Below are positions 1 to 6,340 of a stretch of 44,955 nt of DNA, one piece after another. The stretch's first letter is position 1. Each line of letters starts with the position of its first letter. Position numbers and translations under genes: made by a program. Source of the DNA: Agathobacter ruminis (GTDB taxonomy: Bacteria; Bacillota; Clostridia; Lachnospirales; Lachnospiraceae); contig NZ_PDYG01000010.1 of NCBI RefSeq assembly GCF_002735305.1, positions 1 to 44,955 of the forward strand. The letters are read 5' to 3'. The notes under the pieces were generated by a model that ran no database searches, had not been told where the DNA came from, and saw nothing but the letters and a program-made list of their open reading frames with translations.

Positions 1-415
1 TCGCAATCCTCGCTAGGGTGCGAGAGATTTTAATGGGACGCCTTTTTATTAGGCGCTTACCTAAATAGTATAATGTAATTGCGTGGGTTATACCCAAAAC
101 ATCGCTCTTGGTAATTGCCATTTTTTCATAAACAGAATTAGGAATAGCATCTAACACAACACGTAATAAAATCAAGCGAAAGCCCGTAGACTTTGGTTGT
201 ATAGTATTGCTATCAAAAAACAATTGCTCCTTTCCCTTTTCTACGTCCCAAAATGGTTTTTCAAGAATCTTTATATATTGTTCAATATCAATCTTTTTTC
301 CAGAATAATCTCTATATATTTTTGCCATAGTAGCTGATTTCATAATTGGCGAATAACTATAATATTTACCAAACTGATTAAAGCGTTCATATAGATTTTT
401 TAATGAAATAAGCAT
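1..415 (-). CDS. Unrecognised protein, 3' end outside the window
   Basis: An open frame runs leftward from an ATG at 415 to the window edge without a stop, giving at least 138 residues (MLISLKNLYERFNQFGKYY...). A run of G residues (GAGGGGGG, about 424-431 read on the minus strand) sits at good ribosome-binding distance, so the start is well supported. The protein is rich in Lys, Ile and Tyr and has no signal peptide. I recognise no domain. The last visible codons (ISRTLARIA) lie inside a GC-richer hairpin at 1-23, so the C-terminus may be encoded by a repeat, as seen in two other genes here. It diverges from the RNase III-like gene at 812. Confidence 0.6.
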   Translation of the reverse strand, partial: MLISLKNLYERFNQFGKYYSYSPIMKSATMAKIYRDYSGKKIDIEQYIKILEKPFWDVEKGKEQLFFDSNTIQPKSTGFRLILLRVVLDAIPNSVYEKMAITKSDVLGITHAITLYYLGKRLIKRRPIKISRTLARIA

Positions 416-460
416 TATTATGTCCCCCCTCAATTTTCTATATTTTATGCAAATATATTC

Positions 461-583
461 TACCATTTTAAACATATATATTTCATCCCTTTTACATGTA
501 CGCCCATAGCAAGTGCATCTTGAAGTTTTTCCCAATATGGATTCGAAACAAGGCCTTGAATTTTAGGACTGTATTGACATTGT
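461..583 (-). pseudogene. C-terminal tail of a lost gene (unidentified)
   Basis: The minus-strand frame ending at 461 reads as 40 sensible residues (SPKIQGLVSNPYWEKLQDALAMG...) with no start codon near its upstream limit and no ribosome binding site. It looks like the 3' remnant of a deleted gene. I cannot name the family. Chance open frame is the alternative. Confidence 0.25.
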
Positions 584-602
584 CATTTTGCGATAGTACT
601 AT
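574..602 (+). promoter_or_regulatory. Sigma-A-type promoter of the RNase III-like gene
   Basis: TTGACA at 574-579, a 17-nt spacer, then TACTAT at 597-602. The nearest downstream gene on this strand starts at 812. Confidence 0.5.
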
Positions 603-811
603 ATTGTTGTCATATAGTTGTGAGGCATAACAGTATAAATGGAAGACAATATCTCTTTTAATTTATCATTTTCTATGCAAGTGGGGAATGGTAAATGCTG
701 AGAAATATAGAGTTTTATTTATTCTTTTATGGTCTGACGATTTAATAGATGTACCCATCTATAGACTATCAGGCTATAATTATGCCTTCTTTTTGTAAAG
801 GAGGTATCTTT

Positions 812-1906
812 ATGGATTCAAAAGATTTATCTGTAATCCAAAGCACCATTGCGTACAAATTTAGAAATGTTGATTTACTACAGCAGGCATTTATTCGTCG
901 CTCCTATTCAAAGGAGAATGGAGGGGAAAATAATGAAGTCCTCGAATTTATCGGCGATAAGGTTCTTGATTTTATTGTGGTAAAGATTCTCTCAGAACGA
1001 TTCGGTGTTATTACGAATTCTGAGTTTAGAGAATATCAATCGGAATATCAGGAGCATGAACTGACCGAACTCAAAAAACATTTGGTGGAGAAAAGAACAC
1101 TAGCGGAACGAATTGATCAGCTTGATTTGGCACAGTATCTGATTATGGGACGAGGTGATTGGAAGAATCATATTGATGAATCACCGTCGGTGAAAGAGGA
1201 TTTATTTGAGGCGATTCTTGGGGCGATTGCAATTGACTCAAACTACAATATCAAAGAGATGCAAGATGCTGTTGAAGAAATGCTAAATCCGGATTTATAT
1301 ATTTTCGAAGATGATATCAACTACATTGATGAAATTCAGCAATGGTCACTTCGAAAATGTGGAGAATTGCCAAAGCGAGAGTTTCGGGAGTGTGCGGGAG
1401 GACTTTGGGGGTGGGCTCCGGGGGTGTTGACGCAGGCACCGCCACCGCACGCAAAGTATGAGTGTTTTTTACAACTAAGCGATTTTGAAATGCCGGCGAG
1501 AGCATATGGCACCTCAAAAAAAGAAGCACATGAGACCGCTGCAAAATTACTATATGATGAATTAGAAAAAAGAGGAATTCTATTTACAATTCGAGATGAG
1601 ATTGAGGAACCGACATTATCAATGGCTATCAATCAGTTAGAAACACTTGCACGTCGTGGATATTTTTCTTTGCCGGAGTACAAATTTGAGCAGCAATATG
1701 ATGAAAATGGGAATCCGGTTTGGCGTGCAGAATGTTACATAGATGAAGTGGAATACTACTATTCGGCTACGGCAAATTCAAAGAAACAGGCCAAAAAAGA
1801 GGCTGCATATGACATGCTCCTATATGTTTTAGATTATTATGAAGCGAAAGCAAATGGGATGAAGGAAAATGAAGGAATGAGAGGATTTGATTTATGGGGA
1901 AACTAA
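812..1906 (+). CDS. RNase III-like endonuclease with two dsRNA-binding domains
   Basis: Predicted 364-residue double-strand-specific ribonuclease. The RNase III domain (about 5-160) has the signature NEVLEFIGD at 41-49 and the second metal-binding segment KEDLFEAILG at 128-137; E45, D49, D130 and E133 match the family's four acidic catalytic positions, so it should be active. Two dsRBD-like domains follow, at about 170-253 and 268-342, each ending in the basic helix pattern (TSKKEAHETAAK, NSKKQAKKEAA). Housekeeping bacterial RNase III has one dsRBD and about 230 residues, so this is a long accessory form. The first dsRBD carries an extra GC-rich stretch at about 194-210. I chose ATG 812 because AAAGGAGG lies just upstream; an in-frame ATG at 749 lacks one. 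It lies among defence-type genes and is followed by a structured RNA candidate. A chromosomal rnc is presumably elsewhere. Confidence 0.85.
   Translation: MDSKDLSVIQSTIAYKFRNVDLLQQAFIRRSYSKENGGENNEVLEFIGDKVLDFIVVKILSERFGVITNSEFREYQSEYQEHELTELKKHLVEKRTLAERIDQLDLAQYLIMGRGDWKNHIDESPSVKEDLFEAILGAIAIDSNYNIKEMQDAVEEMLNPDLYIFEDDINYIDEIQQWSLRKCGELPKREFRECAGGLWGWAPGVLTQAPPPHAKYECFLQLSDFEMPARAYGTSKKEAHETAAKLLYDELEKRGILFTIRDEIEEPTLSMAINQLETLARRGYFSLPEYKFEQQYDENGNPVWRAECYIDEVEYYYSATANSKKQAKKEAAYDMLLYVLDYYEAKANGMKENEGMRGFDLWGN
1392..1450 (+). repeat. GC-rich in-frame insertion in the first dsRBD
   Basis: This stretch is far richer in G and C than the rest of the gene and is bounded by inverted hexamers GTGCGG (1392-1397) and CCGCAC (1445-1450). 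It encodes about 17 residues (around CAGGLWGWAPG) between strands where dsRBDs normally have a short loop. Part of it (CTTTGGGGGTGGG) resembles the start of the palindromic repeat found elsewhere in the window (CTTTGGGGACGGG), but the right arm is absent, so kinship is uncertain. Confidence 0.4.
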
Positions 1907-1965
1907 AACTCACAATCGACGAACAGAATCATAATCCAAAGCATAAGGGATTTCTAAAAATATAA
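1894..1965 (+). CDS. 23-residue open frame overlapping the RNase III-like 3' end
   Basis: ATG at 1894, 13 nt before the upstream stop, preceded by GAGAGGATTTG as a passable ribosome binding site. It encodes MGKLKLTIDEQNHNPKHKG plus four residues. It may be a translationally coupled small protein or the stub of a deleted downstream gene. No family recognised. Confidence 0.25.
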   Translation: MGKLKLTIDEQNHNPKHKGFLKI

Positions 1966-1972
1966 TAAATGA

Positions 1973-2001
1973 TTGACACCACATATATTTTTCTGTATTC
2001 T
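1973..2001 (+). promoter_or_regulatory. Promoter of small-RNA candidate 1
   Basis: TTGACA at 1973-1978, 17-nt spacer, TATTCT at 1996-2001 with TG directly before it. Predicted start is near 2008, immediately upstream of three consecutive hairpins. Confidence 0.5.
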
Positions 2002-2007
2002 ATTATT

Positions 2008-2117
2008 AGAACAAAAACCTGCGAGGTTTTTATCAGAAGTGGTGCTTGCACCAAGTCTGAATTTGTGAAAATCCATTACAATGTATAGATGTTTCTATAT
2101 GTTGTAATGGATTTTTT
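2008..2117 (+). ncRNA. Structured small RNA candidate 1 (three hairpins)
   Basis: About 110 nt between a consensus-like promoter and a T-run with no credible open frame. Hairpin A pairs AAAAACCT (2013-2020) with AGGTTTTT (2024-2031). Hairpin B is two-part: TCAGA (2033-2037) with TCTGA (2056-2060), enclosing GGTG/CACC. Hairpin C pairs 2068-2081 with 2102-2115 (14 bp) and has an inner TATAGA/TCTATA stem, followed by TTTTTT; it is a strong intrinsic terminator. The RNA follows the RNase III-like gene, a natural dsRNA-cutting partner, but that link is inference. No tandem repeats are present, unlike type III antitoxin RNAs. A simple terminator plus leader debris is the alternative. Confidence 0.5.
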
Positions 2118-2139
2118 AATTTGCAAGGGAGGTGTCTGA

Positions 2140-2262
2140 ATGATCAAGCGTAGGAGTACCTTAAAGTATTATTTCAGTGTGGAAGGAGAGGGGGGGCATC
2201 TTTACTTTTTAGAGCTCAAAGCTCTAAAATCTGTACATTTGTCGACCTCTATGATAAAATAA
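2140..2262 (+). pseudogene. N-terminal fragment, RloB-like (uncertain)
   Basis: ATG at 2140 behind GGGAGGTGTCTGA, encoding 40 residues that begin MIKRRSTLKYYFSVEGEG. The opening resembles RloB-type (Toprim-like) proteins, in which YFSVEGE is followed by TE.WY; here the frame departs right after EGE at a run of six G residues, suggesting a frameshift plus deletion. RloB-type genes are common in defence islands. The assignment is from memory of the family and is weak because so little remains. Confidence 0.35.
2207..2229. repeat. Perfect inverted repeat
   Basis: TTTTAGAGCT (2207-2216), CAA, AGCTCTAAAA (2220-2229): 10-bp perfect arms with T and A tails, so it could stop transcription on either strand. 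It lies inside the fragment at 2140-2262, upstream of the Fic gene. Confidence 0.5.
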
Positions 2263-2288
2263 GTAAAGATTAAAGGAGAGGCGAGCCA

Positions 2289-3209
2289 ATGATTTCATAC
2301 GAGGGTCTGGAAAGATCACTTAAAGATAAGGGTATCGGGAAGACAGAGTTGTCAACACAACTTGGTCTGTCTACCAGAACCGTAGCGAAGATAGGGAAAT
2401 GCGAAAAGCTTTCCAAGCGCAGTATACAGAAGATAGCGGATTTTCTTGGTGTTGCTCCGGAACTTCTTATGAAGGAAGTATCCGACAATAAGATTCTTCA
2501 GGTGCTTCGGGAAGAAAAAGAGATGAAGCTTTCCGGGGGGCTGTATCATGAGCTGCAAGTAAGAATGACATATAATTCCAATCATATCGAGGGAAGTGTG
2601 CTTTCTGAGAATCAGACAAGACTGATTTTTGAGACCAACACTCTTGATGTAGGTGACGGGATTCCCGTAGATGATGTCCTGGAGACGGTTCATCACTTTC
2701 GGGCGATTGATTATGTAATCGATACCGCAGAAGAAGAACTAACAGAGGATATCATCAAGCATCTGCATTATATACTGAAGCATGATACAAAGGATTCGAC
2801 GCTTAGCTGGTTTGCAGTAGGTGATTATAAAAAGCGTGCGAATGTTGTCGGTGGACGGGAGACATCAAAGCCATCGGATGTGCATAAACACATGAAGTCT
2901 CTTTTGGAAAAATACAATGCAAAGGAGAACGCTACAGTAGAAGATATCATAGAGCTGCACGCTGAGTTTGAGTATATCCATCCATTTCAGGATGGCAATG
3001 GCAGGGTAGGCAGACTTGTGGCTTTGAAGGAGTGTCTGCGGCATAATGTGATACCTTTTATCATTGAGGATGCAAAAAAGAATTACTACTACAGAGGTCT
3101 TTCAGAGTGGAGAAATGAAAAAGGGTGGCTTACAGATACTTGTCTGGACGGACAGGATACATTTGAAAGGCTGCTGGATATGTTGGAAATACCATATGAG
3201 CGTGATTAA
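2289..3209 (+). CDS. HTH-Fic family AMP-transferase-type protein
   Basis: 306 residues. An N-terminal Xre-like helix-turn-helix (about 1-60, KTELSTQLGLSTRTVAKI) precedes a Fic domain. The core motif HPFQDGNGRVGR starts at H231 and is fully canonical (catalytic His, GNGR). An inhibitory-helix motif SNHIEG at 97-102 fits [S/T]xxxE[G/N], placing it among Fic proteins held inactive by their own N-terminal helix. Such enzymes transfer AMP or a similar group to target proteins; the target is unknown. Start ATG 2289 has AAAGGAGAGG upstream. The HTH suggests autoregulation. It stands alone, with no separate antitoxin beside it. Confidence 0.88.
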   Translation: MISYEGLERSLKDKGIGKTELSTQLGLSTRTVAKIGKCEKLSKRSIQKIADFLGVAPELLMKEVSDNKILQVLREEKEMKLSGGLYHELQVRMTYNSNHIEGSVLSENQTRLIFETNTLDVGDGIPVDDVLETVHHFRAIDYVIDTAEEELTEDIIKHLHYILKHDTKDSTLSWFAVGDYKKRANVVGGRETSKPSDVHKHMKSLLEKYNAKENATVEDIIELHAEFEYIHPFQDGNGRVGRLVALKECLRHNVIPFIIEDAKKNYYYRGLSEWRNEKGWLTDTCLDGQDTFERLLDMLEIPYERD

Positions 3210-3252
3210 CGCTCGGTAACAAACGATAAGCGATAAAAATAGTAGACCTATC

Positions 3253-3281
3253 TTGAATTGTAACGCAAATTGCGTTACAAT
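3253..3281 (+). promoter_or_regulatory. Promoter and palindromic operator of the RelB-type locus
   Basis: TTGAAT (3253-3258), 17-nt spacer, TACAAT (3276-3281). The spacer is filled by a perfect palindrome at 3258-3280: TTGTAACGCAA, one central A, TTGCGTTACAA. This is the expected arrangement for autorepression by a RelB/DinJ-type antitoxin, alone or with toxin. Confidence 0.7.
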
Positions 3282-3303
3282 AAACAAAAAGGAGTTGATA
3301 CGT

Positions 3304-3609
3304 ATGGAGAAAACAGCAACACTCAATTTACGAGTTAATCCTGCAACGAAAAAATCAGCTGAAGATGTGCTTTCACGTCTTGGAATTCCTATGTCTACAG
3401 CTATTGATATGTATTTAAGACAGATTACTCTTACAGGAGGAATTCCTTTTAGAGTTTCATTACCTCAGGTACCGGAGGCTATTAATGCGGATCTTATGAC
3501 GACTGCAGAGATTCATACAAAATTACAGGAAGGATTTGAGGATATTGAAGCTGGACGAGTACAGGATGCAAAGGCCGCATTTGCAGCTTTTAGAGAGAGT
3601 CACAGATGA
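3304..3609 (+). CDS. RelB/DinJ family antitoxin
   Basis: 101 residues with the ribbon-helix-helix N-terminus typical of the family (TLNLRVNPATKKSAEDVL, then GIPMSTAIDMYLRQI and GGIPFRV). It should bind DNA as a dimer and neutralise a RelE/ParE-type toxin with its C-terminal half. ATG 3304 follows AAAGGAGTTGATACGT. The stop overlaps the start of the next gene by 4 nt, the usual coupling of antitoxin and toxin. The palindrome at 3258-3280 is the probable operator. The toxin it would neutralise is truncated. Confidence 0.85.
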   Translation: MEKTATLNLRVNPATKKSAEDVLSRLGIPMSTAIDMYLRQITLTGGIPFRVSLPQVPEAINADLMTTAEIHTKLQEGFEDIEAGRVQDAKAAFAAFRESHR

Positions 3610-3845
3610 GAGAATATCCTGTAAAAATTACTGAAAAAGCATTGGGTGATATGAATGGGATATATGAGTATATCGCAGTTAATTTGCAATCACCGGAAAA
3701 TGCTATGGGGCAGTATAACAGAATAGCTGATCGTGTACTTGAACTTGGCTTCTTTCCAGAGAAATTTAGACTGGTAGATTTTGAGCCGGAACGCTCACAA
3801 GGACTTAGGCGAATGCTAGTAGATACACTGAAAGAAGACTATTAA
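3606..3845 (+). CDS. RelE/ParE family toxin, C-terminally truncated
   Basis: 79 residues, against about 95-105 for the family. The N-terminal part is normal: YPVKITEKALGDMNGIYEYI, the helical hairpin, then PERSQGLRRMLVD. It then ends with TLKEDY, losing the last beta strands (the NY.VFY..... segment and the basic or catalytic tail). The ATG overlaps the antitoxin stop. The toxin is probably inactive, leaving an orphan antitoxin that could still repress or cross-neutralise. Chance truncation rather than a functional short form is the simpler reading. Confidence 0.7.
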   Translation: MREYPVKITEKALGDMNGIYEYIAVNLQSPENAMGQYNRIADRVLELGFFPEKFRLVDFEPERSQGLRRMLVDTLKEDY

Positions 3846-4053
3846 CTTCCGGTTGCACTTTGGTTGCAAAAACTTTGCATTCACTCTTTTTAAGAATCTT
3901 AAGCCGGATAGTATGACCGGCATCAATCACTCATTCGAGTAATTTTCGCATAAAACATTCTACAAATAGTAGGCCATTGAATGCATTGAAGAATATTGTC
4001 ATTCATGATATCGTAAAGATGATAAAATTCTGATAAGCAAGGAGGCGGTATAT

Positions 4054-4293
4054 ATGATGCACATTAGACCAGTTTCTGATTTGAGAAATAAATTTACTGA
4101 GATTGAGAAGGTTGTTCAAAGTGGAGATCCTGTATATTTAACTAAAAATGGATATGGTGCAATGGTAGTACTTAGCCTTGACGCATATTCAAGAATGACT
4201 GAACCGGAAGAGTATATTATGGATGTTGCTGATGCATCAGCAGCTTCGACTGATTTGAGATTTACCCATGATGAAGTATTTGGTTCTATCTAA
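4054..4293 (+). CDS. Phd/YefM family antitoxin
   Basis: 79 residues. The N-terminus MHIRPVSDLRNKFTEIEK followed by DPVYLTKNGYGAMVVLS is the Phd/YefM DNA-binding fold. Two adjacent ATG codons (4054, 4057) follow AAGGAGGCGGTATAT; either may be used. The C-terminal toxin-binding part is present. Immediately downstream only the tail of a toxin remains. About 208 nt separate it from the previous toxin-antitoxin locus; that spacer holds a GCCGG/CCGGC stem near 3904-3922 and no clear promoter. Confidence 0.82.
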   Translation: MMHIRPVSDLRNKFTEIEKVVQSGDPVYLTKNGYGAMVVLSLDAYSRMTEPEEYIMDVADASAASTDLRFTHDEVFGSI

Positions 4294-4417
4294 AAAGCAA
4301 CGTGATTATCCGTATTATCGTATCTATGTAGGAAACTATATTATCTATTATGTAGTGATTCCTGAAGGAAAAGAACGAATTATGGAAGTGAGACGTTTTA
4401 CGCATATGCTACATTAA
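4271..4417 (+). pseudogene. C-terminal remnant of a RelE/ParE-type toxin
   Basis: An ATG at 4271, overlapping the antitoxin end in another frame, opens 48 residues that read as the last strands of a RelE/ParE toxin: YYRIYVGNYIIYYVVI, then ERIMEVRRFTHMLH. The N-terminal half is missing. It is the mirror image of the damage in the locus at 3606-3845, which lost its toxin C-terminus. Probably non-toxic. Confidence 0.55.
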
Positions 4418-4422
4418 AACCA

Positions 4423-4460
4423 TTGGGGACGGGGGTTAGCGGTCAGTTGCCTGTCCCTTT
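4423..4460 (+). repeat. Partial copy of the palindromic GC-rich repeat
   Basis: Begins TTGGGGACGGGGGTTAGCGG like the full copies at 18020 and 32691, then diverges and ends with CTGTCCCTTTTGG. The far right arm (CCCCGTCCC...) is missing. Confidence 0.6.
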
Positions 4461-4606
4461 TGGCTCGATGTAAGAGGTCCTATGGATTTTGTAAATAAAA
4501 TTGCAAAAGTCATAGGACTTTTGCAATAATTATTGCGAAACAGACAGGAGTTTAAATTGCTTTATGTATAGAGTATAATCGTCAACTCCAATGTGAGCCA
4601 CGGAGG

Positions 4607-4765
4607 GTGCGGACTTTTTCTTGGACTAAGCAGGTGCTGGAGAAGCTGATGGCGAATGTCTGGCTGGATATTGTGTTTACTAAAGTTACTATGAAACGTT
4701 TGTCTAGGTATCACCGATTATCGAAGGATTACCGGAGACAATCTAAAAACTGTGACACAGCATGA
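4607..4765 (+). pseudogene. Transposase C-terminal fragment, IS5-like (uncertain)
   Basis: The frame opening near GTG 4607 contains RTFSW and RYHRLSKDY, which echo the RTFAW...RRLSKDYE hallmark at the C-terminus of IS5-group transposases, here separated by extra residues. No start, no inverted ends and no N-terminal part remain. It ends at 4765, just before the promoter of the HTH gene. Confidence 0.4.
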
Positions 4766-4775
4766 CAAAACAGAA

Positions 4776-4804
4776 TTGACATGGTGACCGTATTCCGTTA
4801 TAAT
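4776..4804 (+). promoter_or_regulatory. Perfect-consensus promoter
   Basis: TTGACA (4776-4781), 17-nt spacer, TATAAT (4799-4804): both hexamers and the spacing match the sigma-A consensus exactly. It drives the small HTH gene at 4842 and possibly the Abi_2 gene behind it. Confidence 0.75.
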
Positions 4805-4841
4805 TTTGACATAATAGGAATGGCATGGAGGTAATTCTTTT

Positions 4842-5150
4842 ATGAAGAAGATAAAAACACTCGAAGAGGCCTTGAAACGAATCGAGGAATTGGAAAAAGA
4901 AAATGCAGAGCTTAAGGAAGCAAATGAAGATCTGAAAGAGGAACTTGAATACTTCAAAAAAAGAAAAGCCTGTGGCAGACAAAGACACAATGCTAAATGG
5001 ATGGCCATCTACAATGATTTTGTTGTTTGTCACGAACAGGGCATGACCATGGTGGAGATTGCAAAACGCAACGGAATCAGTGAGCGGAGTATCTATCGGT
5101 ATAAGGCTTATTATGATGAGATGCAGAAAAAGAAGAAGGGGAAATCTTGA
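4842..5150 (+). CDS. Small coiled-coil plus helix-turn-helix protein
   Basis: 102 residues. Residues about 5-42 are a strong heptad coiled coil (LEEALKRIEELEKENAELKE), then a basic linker and a resolvase/transposase-type helix-turn-helix (GMTMVEIAKRNGISERSIYRY, about 68-88). No catalytic domain. The layout suggests a dimeric DNA-binding protein; it may be a domesticated piece of a transposon or a regulator of the Abi_2 gene 67 nt downstream. GGAGG lies 10 nt before the ATG and the promoter is perfect consensus, so it is probably well expressed. Function unknown. Confidence 0.7.
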   Translation: MKKIKTLEEALKRIEELEKENAELKEANEDLKEELEYFKKRKACGRQRHNAKWMAIYNDFVVCHEQGMTMVEIAKRNGISERSIYRYKAYYDEMQKKKKGKS

Positions 5151-5217
5151 CAATGTCATTAAGTATTTTAGTTGTGAATTAAATGGTAATATTACTAAAT
5201 ATAGGAGAAACCAAAAC

Positions 5218-6228
5218 ATGGAAAAGGAATTTTTATCCTACAATCAGCAGATGAAAAGATTGCGGGATAAATCTATTTTTTGCAAGGACACACATGATAA
5301 AACCTTACTCGTAAGAGCAGGGTATTTTAATTTAATTAATGGATACAAAGATCCTTTTATTTGCAAAATTGATTCTGATGGAAAACATATTTATTTGGAC
5401 AATTGTGATATAGAACACTTTCAGAAATTAAAGTCTTTTGATGACGAACTTAGATGCATCTTACTCAAGTATATAACTAAAGTTGAAGAAGAAGTACGTG
5501 CATTAACGGGATATAAAATTGATCAATGCAACGGAAATGGAAAAATTCCTTGGTACGATGCAAAGGCTTTTTCAGATAAGAAAAAATTGCAAGACAAAAT
5601 GAAGGCTATATCATCAGCTTATAAAGAATTAAGCGAAAGCAAATTAGATTATGTGGGATTTTACATGAATAATCATACTTCTATTCCTACATGGATTATG
5701 GTGAAAGTTGTTAATTTTGCGACTTTTATAGATATTTTGCGTGTGAGCAAAATACCAGTTTTGCACAGTTTATGCCACTTGTATGGAATATATGATAAAA
5801 ATGGTTATTGCAACGTAAAGCTATTAATTGGAAGTTTGCATTGGCTTAGGAAAGTTCGCAATTCTTGTGCGCATAATGAACGAATATATAATTTGAAAGA
5901 AACTTTTTCAAAAGGAAAATATAATAACACCGGAAGAATCAAAGAAACATATTTATTACAATTAAATTCTTTATATGCAAAGTCTGATTCTGGAAAAAGA
6001 ATTATTGATTTACTTGTGTATTTGAAATACTATCTTCCAACCAGAGAATACAAACATCTTATCAATACGATTACTCATTTAATGAATGATTTAAAGGAAG
6101 CTGTTCCACCTATTGCATTTGACAATATATGTAGAAGCATGGGAATATATGATTTTACAGATGTAGAAAAATTGAAAGCATTGCCAAAAGATGAAATTAA
6201 ATATAACAGGTTTGATATTTTAACGTAA
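5218..6228 (+). CDS. Abi_2 (AbiD/AbiF-type) HEPN abortive-infection protein
   Basis: 336 residues. The N-terminus (LSYNQQMKRLRDK, then LLVRAGYFNLINGYKDPF) is the typical opening of Abi_2 proteins, and R214-NSCA-H219 is an R-x4-H HEPN ribonuclease motif within LHWLRKVRNSCAHNERIY. Family members block phage growth and are predicted RNases. ATG 5218 follows TAGGAGAAACCAAAAC; the frame is open further upstream but overlaps the HTH gene without a binding site. A promoter-hairpin-terminator RNA follows at once (6341-6400). Structured RNAs next to abiF genes have been reported by comparative genomics, and AbiF with its RNA has been proposed as a relative of Cas13 ancestors; the link here is by position and family. 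Confidence 0.85.
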   Translation: MEKEFLSYNQQMKRLRDKSIFCKDTHDKTLLVRAGYFNLINGYKDPFICKIDSDGKHIYLDNCDIEHFQKLKSFDDELRCILLKYITKVEEEVRALTGYKIDQCNGNGKIPWYDAKAFSDKKKLQDKMKAISSAYKELSESKLDYVGFYMNNHTSIPTWIMVKVVNFATFIDILRVSKIPVLHSLCHLYGIYDKNGYCNVKLLIGSLHWLRKVRNSCAHNERIYNLKETFSKGKYNNTGRIKETYLLQLNSLYAKSDSGKRIIDLLVYLKYYLPTREYKHLINTITHLMNDLKEAVPPIAFDNICRSMGIYDFTDVEKLKALPKDEIKYNRFDILT

Positions 6229-6306
6229 TAGGCTTTATGATTTAGACTGAATTATTTACTGTATTCGGTATTTATATTTTTGTGTGTATTTTTCTTAAGT
6301 TCTTAC

Positions 6307-6334
6307 TTGTATAATTGTCTTATTGTGTTATAAT
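6307..6334 (+). promoter_or_regulatory. Promoter of small-RNA candidate 2
   Basis: TTGTAT (6307-6312), 16-nt spacer, TATAAT (6329-6334). Predicted start is near 6341, ten nt before the first hairpin. Confidence 0.55.
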
Positions 6335-6340
6335 ACATAC

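Larger units (their letters stand above)
416..811. other. Intergenic region, 396 nt
   Basis: AT-rich spacer between the divergent genes at 415 and 812. It holds the ribosome binding site of the leftward gene, the possible gene tail at 461-583 and a rightward promoter at 574-602. The promoter implies an untranslated leader of about 200 nt before the RNase III-like start; I see no convincing riboswitch or terminator in that leader. Confidence 0.5.
4418..4841. other. Intergenic region, 424 nt, with element fragments
   Basis: Holds a partial copy of the palindromic GC-rich repeat (4423-4460), an inverted repeat made of GTCCTATG (about 4480) and CATAGGAC (about 4511), a transposase fragment (4607-4765) and a consensus promoter (4776-4804). 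It marks a scar between the toxin-antitoxin remnants and the HTH/Abi pair. Confidence 0.5.

Noticed and set aside
749-811. Longer N-terminus for the RNase III-like protein
   Set aside because: The extra 21 residues have no ribosome binding site, while ATG 812 has an excellent one.
2008-2117. Type III antitoxin RNA (ToxI-like)
   Set aside because: No tandem short repeats, and no ToxN/CptN-type protein is adjacent.
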